DNA of 64,000 bases from NCBI RefSeq assembly GCF_900116535.1, contig NZ_FPAU01000009.1:52780-116779 (forward strand). Reading direction: 5' to 3'. Both the position numbers and the translations under genes were made by a program. Origin of the DNA: Kosakonia arachidis. Its GTDB lineage: Bacteria; Pseudomonadota; Gammaproteobacteria; Enterobacterales; Enterobacteriaceae. The notes under the pieces were generated by a model. That model worked only from the letters and a program-made list of their open reading frames with translations. It had not been told where the DNA came from and made no database searches. Shown here piece after piece: positions 8,004-16,779 of this stretch; positions within the stretch are counted from its first letter, which is position 1; every line of letters starts with the position of its first letter.

Positions 8004-9040
8004 TGGCTAAACGCAACAAACGCCAGCGCACCCCGACACCGCGCCCGCATACCGCCGCGCCCGCGCAGAGCATGGAGGCGTTTACCTTCGGCGAGCCGGT
8101 ACCGGTGCTCGATAAACGCGATATACTGGATTACGTGGAGTGCATCGATAACGGCCAGTGGTACGAGCCGCCGGTGAGCTTTTCCGGGCTGGCGAAAAGC
8201 ATGCGCGCCGCCGTTCACCACAGCTCGCCGATTTACGTCAAACGCAACATCCTGGTATCAACCTACATCCCGCACCCGCAATTATCCCGGCAGGATTTTA
8301 CCCGCTTCGCGCTGGATTACATGGTGTTTGGCAATGCGTTTATTGAGCAACACCGGAGCGTGACAGGCAGGCCGCTCAGATATGAAACCTCACCGGCCAA
8401 ATACACCCGTCGCGGGGTGGAGCAGGATACCTACTGGTATATTCAGAACTACACAAAGCCGCACCCGTTTGCGCCCGGCTCGGTGTTTCACCTGCTGGAG
8501 CCCGACATTAACCAGGAGCTTTACGGGATGCCGGAATACCTGAGCGCACTTAACTCGGCCTGGCTGAATGAGTCGGCGACGCTGTTTCGCCGCAAGTATT
8601 ACCAGAACGGCGCGCACGCGGGTTACATCATGTACGTGACGGACGCGGCGCAGAGCAGCACCGATGTTGAGGCGCTGCGCAAGGCGATGCGTGATTCGAA
8701 AGGGCTCGGCAATTTTAAGAACCTGTTTTTCTATGCGCCGAACGGAAAAGCCGACGGCATTAAAATTGTGCCGCTGAGCGAGGTCGCCACCAAAGACGAT
8801 TTTTTCAATATCAAAAAAGTCAGTGCCAACGACCTGCTGGACGCGCACCGCATCCCGTTCCAGCTCATGGGCGGAAAACCGGAAAATGCGGGCTCGATAG
8901 GCGACGTTGAGAAGGTGGCAAAAGTGTTTGTGCGTAACGAGCTGACGCCGTTACAGGCCCGCTTTCTTGAGCTCAACGAATGGGCGGGAGAGGAAATTAT
9001 CCGGTTCCAGAAATACAGCCTCGACACCGACGACGCGTAA
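8003..9040 (+). CDS. Q: P2-type portal protein gpQ
   Basis: A 345-residue portal vertex protein (PBSX/P2 portal family; P2 gpQ has 344). Recognisable parts are VKRNILVSTYIPHPQLSR, FTRFALDYMVFGNAF, YGMPEYLSALNSAWLNESATLFRRKYY and DLLDAHRIPFQLMGG. The basic N-terminus (MAKRNKRQRTPTPRPHT) is usual. Its start overlaps the stop of the truncated P. With P, O, N, M and L lost, it is a stranded head gene. Its normal late promoter upstream of P is also gone, so expression is doubtful. Confidence 0.92.
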   Translation: MAKRNKRQRTPTPRPHTAAPAQSMEAFTFGEPVPVLDKRDILDYVECIDNGQWYEPPVSFSGLAKSMRAAVHHSSPIYVKRNILVSTYIPHPQLSRQDFTRFALDYMVFGNAFIEQHRSVTGRPLRYETSPAKYTRRGVEQDTYWYIQNYTKPHPFAPGSVFHLLEPDINQELYGMPEYLSALNSAWLNESATLFRRKYYQNGAHAGYIMYVTDAAQSSTDVEALRKAMRDSKGLGNFKNLFFYAPNGKADGIKIVPLSEVATKDDFFNIKKVSANDLLDAHRIPFQLMGGKPENAGSIGDVEKVAKVFVRNELTPLQARFLELNEWAGEEIIRFQKYSLDTDDA

Positions 9041-9048
9041 CCCACGCC

Positions 9049-9070
9049 AGCCGCCTGCGGGCGGCTTTTT
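9049..9070 (+). terminator. Intrinsic terminator after Q
   Basis: Nine bases after the Q stop, a GC-only stem (AGCCGCC with GGCGGCT) is followed by five T. This is a strong rho-independent terminator for the P-Q transcript, placed before cos. Confidence 0.85.
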
Positions 9071-9212
9071 CACGCCCCCTCGCCAGAGCCCACCAGAGCC
9101 CCCACACGACGCACTGCCGTCTCGCTTCCCCGTAACACGCTCTCGCGCCCTGCGTGTGGCAGGGGCGCTCTCAGGCGCGGGAAAATAAATAAATTACCGG
9201 CCTCAGCGCGCA

Positions 9213-9231
9213 GTGCTTTCCCCGCCTCGCC
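9213..9231. other. P2-family cos site, 19-nt cohesive-end sequence
   Basis: The complement strand reads GGCGAGGCGGGGAAAGCAC, the 19-nt cohesive end of phage P2. It lies between Q and the accessory genes, which is the P2 map position of cos. The surrounding 9071-9357 has no gene. It is GC-rich, with small palindromes (for example CGCCAGCGCTGGCG near 9281) in keeping with a terminase recognition region. The site is intact although the large terminase gene is truncated. Confidence 0.9.
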
Positions 9232-9357
9232 TGCCCGCTTTATGGGTCGGTTTTAATGCAGTTGCATCAGCAGTGACGCTCAACGCCAGCGCTGGCGCTG
9301 ACTGGGAAATTCTGACATACAAATCAAATGCAAAATGATGCAATAAATACATGCATT

Positions 9358-10080
9358 CTACTTTTTAAGTTTACCTATTCTTTTTTCTAAACTACGAAGT
9401 ACTTTTTTGCATTTTTTCTGATTAATATATGTATCATCAATAATTTTAATATGAAACATTACTACTCTATTCAAGCATACAAACATCACGCGAGCATCAT
9501 CACTTGTTATTAAAAATGATTCTTTATTGACATTTTTAATGCGATTATTTTGTGATAAATCATCAAATGCATCTGACCCATGCTGACGCCTGTACTGCTC
9601 TTTAATAAAAATTACTTCTTCATGACCAATAAGCTCAACCCAAACTATTAAATTCTCAGGAAGTAATTCACCACGCTGGATGAAGTAAACACCTTTACCT
9701 AGCCAAGTTCCGTAGCGATATAGTTCTTTCGCTGTGAGAGGCAATGTTATGGATGTACCACGCTGACTATGACTGACGCTCTGGAAAGCCTGCTTAAATC
9801 TGGAATCCTTCCTTGAAAGTGCCTTGTGAAAGTTGTTAATAGCATCAAAACTACCATCAGTATTATCTCCTACCATACGACAGATAACGCCTAGTATTTC
9901 ATCTACCCGGCTCTTTTCGCTGTTGCATTTCTTGCATGCATGAAAATCCCCTTCACCATTAGTTCTATGAATAGATACTGATACTTGTGGAATCATATGT
10001 TCCACAGTTCTGCTATGAGGATCGTTTACAATTCTGTTCATGAGAACGCCGCAATAAACACAGTATGTACTTGCTCTCAT
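9358..10080 (-). CDS. HNH-nuclease-like zinc-finger protein, accessory gene
   Basis: A 240-residue protein. The N-terminus has an HNH/zinc-ribbon core: CxxC at residues 7-10, EHMIP with His 28, then HACKKCNSEKS with His 47, Cys 49, Cys 52 and Asn 53. These are the betabetaalpha-metal and zinc-knuckle positions of HNH endonucleases. The rest is alpha/beta, not recognised, and Lys-rich at the end. I start at the ATG at 10080 (preceded by AGGGGCAGGGA), not at a TTG 70 codons further up whose extra residues look non-coding. It lies in the segment that carries old and tin in P2. A defence or DNA-modifying role is inferred. Confidence 0.7.
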   Translation of the reverse strand: MRASTYCVYCGVLMNRIVNDPHSRTVEHMIPQVSVSIHRTNGEGDFHACKKCNSEKSRVDEILGVICRMVGDNTDGSFDAINNFHKALSRKDSRFKQAFQSVSHSQRGTSITLPLTAKELYRYGTWLGKGVYFIQRGELLPENLIVWVELIGHEEVIFIKEQYRRQHGSDAFDDLSQNNRIKNVNKESFLITSDDARVMFVCLNRVVMFHIKIIDDTYINQKKCKKVLRSLEKRIGKLKK

Positions 10081-10390
10081 TCCCTGCCCCTGAAATTTAC
10101 CGTAAATACACCATCTTAGATGCCACATTTTATACGTGGTGTAAGATGTTGTCCGCTGAGTAGATGCTGGATAAGAAGGCACTTCTGGTTGCTCTGGGCC
10201 GAAAGTACTGACGACAAGAAGTGCGAAACCGTAGTACTCATGTGTAGACAACGGGTCTGCCGCAACAGACCACTTGTCCCTTGCCCGCAAGTCTCCGCAC
10301 CGATTTAAAAATCACCAAATCCATGAAAATAATGCGCTCAATACATGCGAAGAGGGAGAACTGCCCATAGGTGCGATCGAGACATGTCGA
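10081..10390. other. Accessory-region spacer without a recognised gene
   Basis: About 310 bases between the HNH gene and the small membrane-protein gene. An open frame continues upstream of the HNH start with only a TTG initiator. No promoter, terminator or repeat stands out with confidence. Confidence 0.4.
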
Positions 10391-10645
10391 TTAGCTTCTG
10401 TCACACGTTAAATGCCGGTAGATTTTTTTCGTTAAAAAAATGGCGAGCACACCCAGCAAAATAGAAGCTAAACCCAGAAAAATCAGTAATGAAAGAAGGT
10501 GGCTAAACAGCCCTCCGAAGCTTGTAAAATCACTCAGTCGCGCAAACTGTTCCGGCGTCAGTACACGAATCACGATTTCTGGAATAGTTAGAAAGAAAAC
10601 AATCACCACCAGAACATAAATGGTCACCTTACCGCTTTTTTTCAT
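10391..10645 (-). CDS. Small two-helix membrane protein, accessory gene
   Basis: An 84-residue protein with a short basic start (MKKSGK), a hydrophobic helix at residues 8-27, a polar loop with TPEQFARLSDF, a second helix at about 45-70 and a basic tail (TKKIYRHLTCDRS). No family is recognised. The ribosome site AAGGAAG is good. It sits between the SIR2 and HNH genes on the same strand. Small membrane proteins are common in phage exclusion and abortive systems, but nothing in the sequence proves that here. Confidence 0.6.
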   Translation of the reverse strand: MKKSGKVTIYVLVVIVFFLTIPEIVIRVLTPEQFARLSDFTSFGGLFSHLLSLLIFLGLASILLGVLAIFLTKKIYRHLTCDRS

Positions 10646-10791
10646 TATCTTCCTTGCTCCTTCTGACGATGATGATCAATTATTGAACTGACCTGCCTTC
10701 AATATTTTATTATCATCACCCACACATAATTTCATTAAAAAATAAATAGCTCCCAATTTAAAGCAATCCATAGAGTCTCACAAAAAAACAT

Positions 10792-12303
10792 CTAATCTGG
10801 ATAGCGCTTATAATCATACAAGCTGACTAGTCTTTTATAGTCTGAAGGTAAAATTTCAAGAGCTACTCCCTCTCTCAGATAATCGGCCACATTATCTAAA
10901 TTTATATTATCTACGTAAACATTGTAGAAAAGAATGCGAACAGTTTTATAAGACTTAAATCCTAAAGACAGTATTTCATCAACTGTATCATAATCAATTC
11001 TTTCTGAAGGATCTATTGATTCAAAATAAGTATTTAAGTTCCGTATTTGATTCTCTTTTAGCTGTTCAATACCTTGAATTTCGTTACAAATGGTAGAAAA
11101 ACCATGAGCGGTAAAGTACTGATTACGCGAAACCTTTATCTTGTTCAACAACATAATCAATGCATCATTTCTTGAATCCATTATATCAAAGTAATTCATA
11201 ACCATTTCTGAAGCAGATTGGTAATGATATGTAATTTTCTGAATTGAACCTACAGCCATAACTAATTCATCATTAGATAAATTTTCCAAATCACCCACAA
11301 TTTTTACTTTTACAGAACCACCTTCCTTAATTTTCCTCATGACGCTTTCAACTTTTCTAATATCCATAGATGATACTGGAAGTTTAAGGCCAACCAATTC
11401 ACCAAAAACACCGCTGAAATTATCAGTCTTTATTTTATTAATTTTTATGTTACCAATGTTTTCAATAACCACGTCATGTTCCAAAACATCTAGAGAGTCA
11501 CTACCTTCTTCACGCTCTATTAAAAGAAAATTTTTCCTGACTTTATCTGCCAAATCAGAATCCTTTGAAATATATGAGAAAATAGTTTTCAATATATCTC
11601 TAATATTTTCATCGCTTATGCTATAACCGATAAAGATAATTGGATTGTGAATGAACAATGAAATTAGTTGCGCTCTAATTAAATGATTACTAACTCGGAA
11701 TCTCTCATAATCTGATTCAGAAATTACAATCGATTCTGGATGTGATACACAACCATGTATTTTATAAACAGAACCGTAGGGGTTACTTAATAAAATATCG
11801 TTACCAATAATAGGCTTAAACCCAATTAGAGTCTCAATGAATCTATCATAATTGGTCGTGATAATGGATCCAATATTCCTGCTAGCCTTAGCAAACAATT
11901 CCATTTCTTTTGCATTATTTTCATTATCATTTGTTTCATGAAGATCAACAAGTTTAGATATGAATATTTTTATTCGACTAGCCGAGTAATTTCCAGAAGA
12001 AGCATACTCATAATATTTATCATTTATGGATTTGAACTTCCCGTTTCTATCTGACTCTAGCAATCTGTTAAATTCATTTTCTATTTCACTAGCAACCTTT
12101 GGAAAATCAACCTCACCTAAAGAATTTGCATTTCTACCAGCCGAATCAAAATAGAAGTCATAGCTGCCTTTCATTTCATAAACAATTTTTTTTAACAGTT
12201 CAGGCCATGAGTACGTACCAGTCAAATATCGCCGACTAAACCCTGCTCCAACAAACACAACTGGATGATTTACGTATGATCCCATGAACTCACTAAGTTT
12301 CAT
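10792..12303 (-). CDS. SIR2-domain protein, probable anti-phage defence NADase
   Basis: A 503-residue protein. Residues 1-240 are a SIR2-like Rossmann domain: VVFVGAGFSRR (GAG at 19-21), IITTNYDRF (149-155), YKIHGCVSHPESIVIS with His 183 in the catalytic position, and PIIFIGYSISDENI. Residues about 250-503 are a helical C-terminal domain not recognised. SIR2 domains in bacterial defence (Thoeris ThsA, DSR proteins, SIR2-Argonaute) deplete NAD+ after infection. This protein lacks the lysine-deacetylase zinc cysteines, in line with that class. The DNA is very AT-rich compared with neighbouring phage genes, which marks recent acquisition. It sits at the cos-proximal accessory locus of a P2-like prophage. 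The phage trigger is unknown. Confidence 0.8.
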   Translation of the reverse strand: MKLSEFMGSYVNHPVVFVGAGFSRRYLTGTYSWPELLKKIVYEMKGSYDFYFDSAGRNANSLGEVDFPKVASEIENEFNRLLESDRNGKFKSINDKYYEYASSGNYSASRIKIFISKLVDLHETNDNENNAKEMELFAKASRNIGSIITTNYDRFIETLIGFKPIIGNDILLSNPYGSVYKIHGCVSHPESIVISESDYERFRVSNHLIRAQLISLFIHNPIIFIGYSISDENIRDILKTIFSYISKDSDLADKVRKNFLLIEREEGSDSLDVLEHDVVIENIGNIKINKIKTDNFSGVFGELVGLKLPVSSMDIRKVESVMRKIKEGGSVKVKIVGDLENLSNDELVMAVGSIQKITYHYQSASEMVMNYFDIMDSRNDALIMLLNKIKVSRNQYFTAHGFSTICNEIQGIEQLKENQIRNLNTYFESIDPSERIDYDTVDEILSLGFKSYKTVRILFYNVYVDNINLDNVADYLREGVALEILPSDYKRLVSLYDYKRYPD

Positions 12304-12788
12304 CTATCGTTCTCCTAAGAAAAATTTTTGTAGTTGATTCAACATACAACATCATTTTTCAAGCGCATACAATTTTACTAACTAGCCTTTTGCATCAGCT
12401 AATCACATTCTGATGCTGAAGACGCAACTATTTGCGTTAGAACTTGTGCATTATGTCTGAAAATTTTACCCACATTTGACCCAGTTACGCTGTTCAAATC
12501 AATACATCCGGCGTTATCGATAAGTAATAAAAGAGTTAAGCTGGCTTTAACTTGAACAAAGATGACTGTAGGAAGCAACTGTAAGTTAAAGCGCGTAAGC
12601 TCAAGAATCCCAGTTGCCGGTGATGGTGGGCGACAATTTTTTGATAACTCTCCCCATTACCAGATGACTGACCTGTTCCTAGTTGATTAACACATTATAA
12701 TGCCAGCAACGTCCCCCTTGATTAAGGATAGCATTGCATCGACCCGTTGAACTCACAGCACTTAGCTGCCATAAGACTGTCAAGCAAC
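12304..12788. other. Non-coding spacer between accessory genes and A
   Basis: 485 bases without a convincing gene. Two adjacent hairpins occur at 12392-12416 (GCATCAG with CTGATGC) and 12422-12437 (ACGCAA with TTGCGT). They may mark transcript ends or the edge of the cargo segment. AT-rich near the SIR2 gene, more mixed toward A. It probably includes the promoter of the SIR2 gene on the complement strand. Confidence 0.4.
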
Positions 12789-15035
12789 TCACAGGTCATT
12801 TCTATCTCGCTGTGAAGACGCCTTTTCTACTTTGTGTTGACACACTTCAAGCTCCCAGCGTTTCGGTGTGATGCCATACTGCGCAAGGTCAAAGCGGATG
12901 CGCGGTATTTGCGAGCGTTCGGATTCAGTCAGCCTGCTTGATGGAGCGACATCATGCGGTTTTAACGGTTCACCGCTTCTTTGCTGGCGATTTTTCTGCG
13001 GGGCGTCATGTTTTAGCGCGCTCCTGAGCGCCGTCACGACCTCCGGGTCATCCCATGCGATAACCCCGCCATCAACGAGATTTAACACCGCTGCGGCATG
13101 CTCAGACGGTGTAGGAGTCATAACTGAAACGTCACCGCCGGTGAGCTTTCCACAGTTATTGACAGGACTCCGAGGCGCGGCGATGCCGCTTTTTAAAGTC
13201 AAAGGCTCAACGGCCAAAAGCTTTGGAACAATGCGCCATTCCGATGATCGGGTAACGTGGACATGACGTGCGCCGAGATGTGGCGCGTAAATTCCTACCA
13301 CCCGCTCAATATCTTCCTCGTATGCGTTAACCTCATCAGTCACGTTGCGGGCTACGCGCACAGTCTGGCTATCTCGCGGGATATTCGCCCCACCCTGTGC
13401 GGCGATATATAAATCAAAATCACCACTATCCGCAGCGGCGCGAGCCGCTTCTACACGCTCATCAAATTCATCAGCAACGCTGACGCCGCGAGGTAATTTT
13501 CTCAGTTCGCGATAAGCGCCCATTGTCGGCAGGCCAATCGGTTTAAATTGAGGAATACGCCATGTAGACGCCCAGGCTGTTACAGCGGCAGCCGTATCTT
13601 TTAACGGCTTGCCAGTATCATGATCGAGCTCGCCATCAAGCGCATAACCATCGATATTTTTAGCAATGTATTTCGCGATATAGCCCGCTGCGCCGCCTTT
13701 GTTCAGGTGTTTAGCCTGAAAGCGGTTACGAGCTGCACCGCGCTCGTCGCCATCCTCTTTGAGGGCATAACGACGCATAATTTCGGTGATTTCTTTGCGC
13801 TGCTGGCCATCGCAAAACAGCATCATGTGCCAGTGTGGCGTCCCGTCGTGGTGTGGTTCGACGACACGCATGCCGTAAACCTGCAAATCGTTATCTTTGA
13901 AAGCGGTACGCATAAGGCTCCAGATACGGCAAAGATAACGCTGCGCATCCTTCGGGGTGTAAGCCTCATCATTCCAGCCGTGATTAAGCTGCACAGTCTT
14001 ATCTTTACCCTTGCCGACCTGACGCGTCGGATGATATTTCGACGGTGCGGTCAGAGTGATAAACATCCCGACATCACCCTCGGCGGCGGCGTAACGCTCA
14101 ATTCCGGCGATAGTATTCATCAGCTCCATACGTCGTATCTCAGGGTTAGAAATACTCCCCATGACTTTGCTAATGAGATCGATACGCTCGCCCGTCACCT
14201 TATTTTCCAGATCACAGGATTTGAGGTATTCAAGATTAGCCAGGCGGCGTGTATGTACATCGCGGATTGCGTTTTTGCTGGCATAAGGCGAGCGGTCTTT
14301 ATTAACCTCACCGACAGCAATTAAAAGAGCTTCATGCCAGCGCATACGTTGCGCTTTGAGCTGGTTAATCCACCAGTCATCGTTAATCAGTCGAGCCACA
14401 GCGGAAAAAGCCTGGCGGATCGTCATCTGACCTTTGCGGTACTTCTTCCAGAAAAGCGGGGAGATATTGAAAGCACGAGCTGCTCCAGCAACATGACCAT
14501 AAAGATGCGCCTGCGCCTCATCGGTAAAAAGCGATTCTTTACCACCGTGCGCCTCTGCCCATGCATCGCTTAACTCTTCGTACATAACAAAAAACTGCGA
14601 GGCGATACGTGCCGCGAATTTTTTCAGTTCCTTATCGTTCATTCCCGGCAAGCGCGCATAAGTTTCGCTTTCCGCCAGAAATAGTAACGACGCCTGAGTG
14701 TTCATTTCGTTGCGCTGGTTTACTCGCTCAATGCGCGGCCATAAACGGCGTAAAAACGTCGACTTGAGAAAATAGAATCCGTGAACCGGGCTTCTGTTGC
14801 GCCTGATGTACTCATAACGCGATGTGAAGAGAGAGCTTAAAAAGTAAGGCAGACGGTCAATCTTGGACAAAACGCCTTGCACCTGACGCAGCTCGTCACG
14901 TGTAAGGGGTCTATCGCGCCCAATAGCATCACGCGGCGCGTTCCATGAGTAAGCACCGGAAAATTCTTTGCCGGTGCCTTTTGCAAATGGTGGCGGCGGT
15001 GTAGGGGCGTAACGCCCCCGAGCTTCAACGCCCAT
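12789..15035 (-). CDS. A: P2-type replication initiator gpA (HUH endonuclease)
   Basis: A 748-residue rolling-circle initiator. The HUH metal motif is GTPHWHMMLF, and the catalytic tyrosine pair lies in AAGYIAKYIAKNIDGY, spaced Tyr-x3-Tyr as in P2 gpA. gpA nicks the origin inside its own gene and stays linked to the 5' end. Identity to P2 is high up to the ITPKRWELE segment. After that the last 23 residues differ from P2 (751 versus 761 residues over the whole frame), so the accessory segment begins exactly there. I use the ATG (MGVEARGRY) rather than the TTG three codons earlier. It overlaps the upstream DUF5405-like gene by 11 bases. Confidence 0.93.
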   Translation of the reverse strand: MGVEARGRYAPTPPPPFAKGTGKEFSGAYSWNAPRDAIGRDRPLTRDELRQVQGVLSKIDRLPYFLSSLFTSRYEYIRRNRSPVHGFYFLKSTFLRRLWPRIERVNQRNEMNTQASLLFLAESETYARLPGMNDKELKKFAARIASQFFVMYEELSDAWAEAHGGKESLFTDEAQAHLYGHVAGAARAFNISPLFWKKYRKGQMTIRQAFSAVARLINDDWWINQLKAQRMRWHEALLIAVGEVNKDRSPYASKNAIRDVHTRRLANLEYLKSCDLENKVTGERIDLISKVMGSISNPEIRRMELMNTIAGIERYAAAEGDVGMFITLTAPSKYHPTRQVGKGKDKTVQLNHGWNDEAYTPKDAQRYLCRIWSLMRTAFKDNDLQVYGMRVVEPHHDGTPHWHMMLFCDGQQRKEITEIMRRYALKEDGDERGAARNRFQAKHLNKGGAAGYIAKYIAKNIDGYALDGELDHDTGKPLKDTAAAVTAWASTWRIPQFKPIGLPTMGAYRELRKLPRGVSVADEFDERVEAARAAADSGDFDLYIAAQGGANIPRDSQTVRVARNVTDEVNAYEEDIERVVGIYAPHLGARHVHVTRSSEWRIVPKLLAVEPLTLKSGIAAPRSPVNNCGKLTGGDVSVMTPTPSEHAAAVLNLVDGGVIAWDDPEVVTALRSALKHDAPQKNRQQRSGEPLKPHDVAPSSRLTESERSQIPRIRFDLAQYGITPKRWELEVCQHKVEKASSQRDRNDL
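13158..13178 (-). other. ori: Phage replication origin nick site inside gene A
   Basis: On the complement strand the sequence GCGCCTCGGAGTCCTGTCAA matches the P2 origin at which gpA cleaves. It encodes AAPRSPVN in gpA, the same peptide as in P2. The strict conservation at DNA level suggests that a functional origin is retained. Confidence 0.85.
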
Positions 15036-15300
15036 TTGAGCCAAAAGCCGTTAAGCATTGCTGACTGAGGCGCTCAACCTGCGTACTTAGTGCCTCAAAC
15101 GAGCTGGCGTCACCAGTCAAGAGATCGTGATGTACCAAGCCGGAAACGAGCTGGTTTAATTTGGGGTAATAGCCGACAACATCGAGCCACTCCTTACCGG
15201 CATTCTTACCTGTTTCAGCGGTCTTTTTTTCCTGCAAAATAAATTGAAAGCGATCACTGGTGACGACATAACGCTCGCCAATATCGATACGAATGCTCAT
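15025..15300 (-). CDS. P2 early protein, DUF5405-like
   Basis: A 91-residue protein of the early replication operon, upstream of A at the position of P2 orf83. Visible parts are MSIRIDIGERYVVTSDRFQFILQ and EWLDVVGYYPKLNQLVSGLVHHDLL. Function unknown; it may be a small DNA-transaction accessory protein. Its ATG overlaps the stop of the zinc-finger gene (ATGA) and its stop overlaps the start of A. Confidence 0.75.
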   Translation of the reverse strand: MSIRIDIGERYVVTSDRFQFILQEKKTAETGKNAGKEWLDVVGYYPKLNQLVSGLVHHDLLTGDASSFEALSTQVERLSQQCLTAFGSNGR

Positions 15301-15521
15301 GCGCGTCCCCGATAGTGTTTTGCTTTCGCCTCATGTGCTGACTGACAGTAAACACAGCGAGTAGCAGATGGATAAACTGCACGGCGGTCAGCAGGAATCG
15401 GAGCGTCACATTCTTCACAAACCAACGCAGCAGCGCCGCAGGGTTTTACCCGCGCGGCGTTGACCTGGCGAGCCAGTGACTCGGACTGCCGTTCTTGAAT
15501 GTGATCCATATAATCTGGCAT
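15297..15521 (-). CDS. TraR/DksA-type zinc-finger protein (P2 orf82-like)
   Basis: A 74-residue protein with a four-cysteine zinc finger: CEECDAPIPADRRAVYP followed by CVYC. This is the TraR/DksA C-terminal finger. Small TraR-like proteins can bind RNA polymerase in the secondary channel and alter host transcription. Whether this copy has the N-terminal acidic tip is unclear because the helix (MPDYMDHIQERQSESLARQ) is short. Placed between two other early genes, with ATGA coupling to the next. Confidence 0.85.
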   Translation of the reverse strand: MPDYMDHIQERQSESLARQVNAARVKPCGAAALVCEECDAPIPADRRAVYPSATRCVYCQSAHEAKAKHYRGRA

Positions 15522-15525
15522 TGAT

Positions 15526-15822
15526 TTAGCTCCTCTCTCTGTTCAGTTTTTTAAACTCACTGGCGCAATAACCAGTTAGCTCGATGGTTAATTTCGATAA
15601 TTCATCAACGGTGGTGATTTGCTTATGAAAAACGGCGCGTTTCACAAGCAAACTGACCACATCCGTCAGGAGGTTTAATTCACTCGAATAAATAGCGATA
15701 ATTGACTCTGTTATCGCTCCGTTTTTTTTATCGCGCTTAATGTCGGCAAGCGATAACTCACCGCTTTTCATAACCGCAATCTTTAGCCAGTTATTAAGTA
15801 ATACGGAGTGCATCAGAGACAT
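15526..15822 (-). CDS. Hypothetical P2-like early protein
   Basis: A 98-residue, mostly helical protein (LKIAVMKSGELSLADIKRD, SSELNLLTDVVSLLVKRAVF, KLTIELTGYCASEFKKLNRE) with no motif I recognise. Its ATG shares bases with the stop of the upstream gene (TAATG) and it ends 4 bases before the zinc-finger gene. It is therefore a real member of the early operon, not a shadow. Function unknown. Confidence 0.65.
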   Translation of the reverse strand: MSLMHSVLLNNWLKIAVMKSGELSLADIKRDKKNGAITESIIAIYSSELNLLTDVVSLLVKRAVFHKQITTVDELSKLTIELTGYCASEFKKLNRERS

Positions 15823-16046
15823 TAATGAGACTCTCCGCGAGAAAGGCCGATATTATGGAACTTGATGGATTCCTGACTGAGTAACTCAACAATCTCAACG
15901 CGCGATAACTCAGCGCCAGCTATATGACGGATTAAGCCGTCAAGATGAGAGGAAAAGCGCGTAGCCGCGTCGGCCTGTGCTTCGGCTCTGGCCTGCTGCA
16001 ACATTAATGAAAATTTACCGCACTGCTTTCCTGTTACTGTATGCAT
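15822..16046 (-). CDS. Hypothetical early protein, DUF2732-like
   Basis: A 74-residue protein ([20 protein letters not shown], then [29 protein letters not shown]). The size and helical pattern suit the DUF2732 family found in P2-like early operons, which is a recollection rather than a test. The start was chosen at an ATG with GGAG eight bases upstream; the frame is open 11 codons further. It is coupled to the next gene by TAATG. Function unknown. Confidence 0.65.
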   Translation of the reverse strand: MHTVTGKQCGKFSLMLQQARAEAQADAATRFSSHLDGLIRHIAGAELSRVEIVELLSQESIKFHNIGLSRGESH

Positions 16047-16109
16047 GACTTTCTCCAGACAAAAAGAAGCCCCGCACAATTAAGTGCGTTAAAATTTACC
16101 GTTAATTAT

Positions 16110-16601
16110 TTAATGCAGATATTGCTCGGGTTTTACCGAGGTTAAAATTGTTGGCGCATATTCGAATAAGTTAAATAGCTCACGCAACGCGCGAAACAAG
16201 GCATCACGCCAATAACAAGAGTCTTCATTAATACGCCAGTAAGGCTGATTAAATTCTTGCTCTGTTAATCCCGCATGCATAAACAATGTGCGACGCTGAC
16301 TAATGGTTAATCGGCCAATATATTTAACCAGGCTAATCCCAACCTGACGGAATCTTGAAAATGCAGAGCGTAACTCGTCAATAGCAGTTATCAGACGCTC
16401 ACGATCAACATCGCTCATTTCTTCAAAACGCATCGTAGCGTGACGCTGTTTTAACTGAGCGTGGAAGCAGACAGTTAAGCGCTCACGCTCCATCATCTGA
16501 TTATAAAAATCACAAGAATCCTGCCAGCGAGGCGCGGCCAAATATTTGCTGACCAGGCTGCGTAAACCGGCAGGCTGTGCGGACACGATACCGAGCGTCA
16601 T
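16110..16601 (-). CDS. B: P2-type replication protein gpB
   Basis: A 163-residue protein matching P2 gpB: SAQPAGLRSLVSKYLAAPRW, MMERERLTVCFHAQLKQRHA, FMHAGLTEQEFNQPYWRINE and the end FEYAPTILTSVKPEQYLH. In P2, gpB interacts with host DnaB and is needed for lagging-strand synthesis. The start ATG overlaps the stop of the preceding small gene (TAATG). Two in-frame ATGs 3 and 8 codons upstream are less likely. Intact. Confidence 0.9.
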   Translation of the reverse strand: MTLGIVSAQPAGLRSLVSKYLAAPRWQDSCDFYNQMMERERLTVCFHAQLKQRHATMRFEEMSDVDRERLITAIDELRSAFSRFRQVGISLVKYIGRLTISQRRTLFMHAGLTEQEFNQPYWRINEDSCYWRDALFRALRELFNLFEYAPTILTSVKPEQYLH

Positions 16602-16777
16602 TACAGGCATTTCCAGAACCTCCACGATTTCAGGAAAGCAAAAATAGTGCTTAAAGCGCCCGTTTTTTTAGTGCGAATGATGATGCCCTTTCGCCCTCTG
16701 CCGTGGGTGATAGTGAAATCTATCGCCCCTGAGCTTTCATTACGCAATAACTGAGCTATGCAACGTGGTTCGTTCAT
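16601..16777 (-). CDS. Small P2-like early protein (orf78 position)
   Basis: A 58-residue basic protein (MNEPRCIAQLLRNESSGAID, then HGRGRKGIIIRTKKTG) at the position of P2 orf78, between cox and B. It begins 2 bases after the cox stop, and its stop overlaps B. No known domain. The gene order and tight couplings on both sides support it as a coding gene. Confidence 0.7.
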   Translation of the reverse strand: MNEPRCIAQLLRNESSGAIDFTITHGRGRKGIIIRTKKTGALSTIFAFLKSWRFWKCL

Positions 16778-16779
16778 AA

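Noticed and set aside
10081..10290. 70-codon upstream extension of the HNH protein
   Set aside because: It would need a TTG start, has no coding look, and an ATG with a good ribosome site precedes the CxxC motif.
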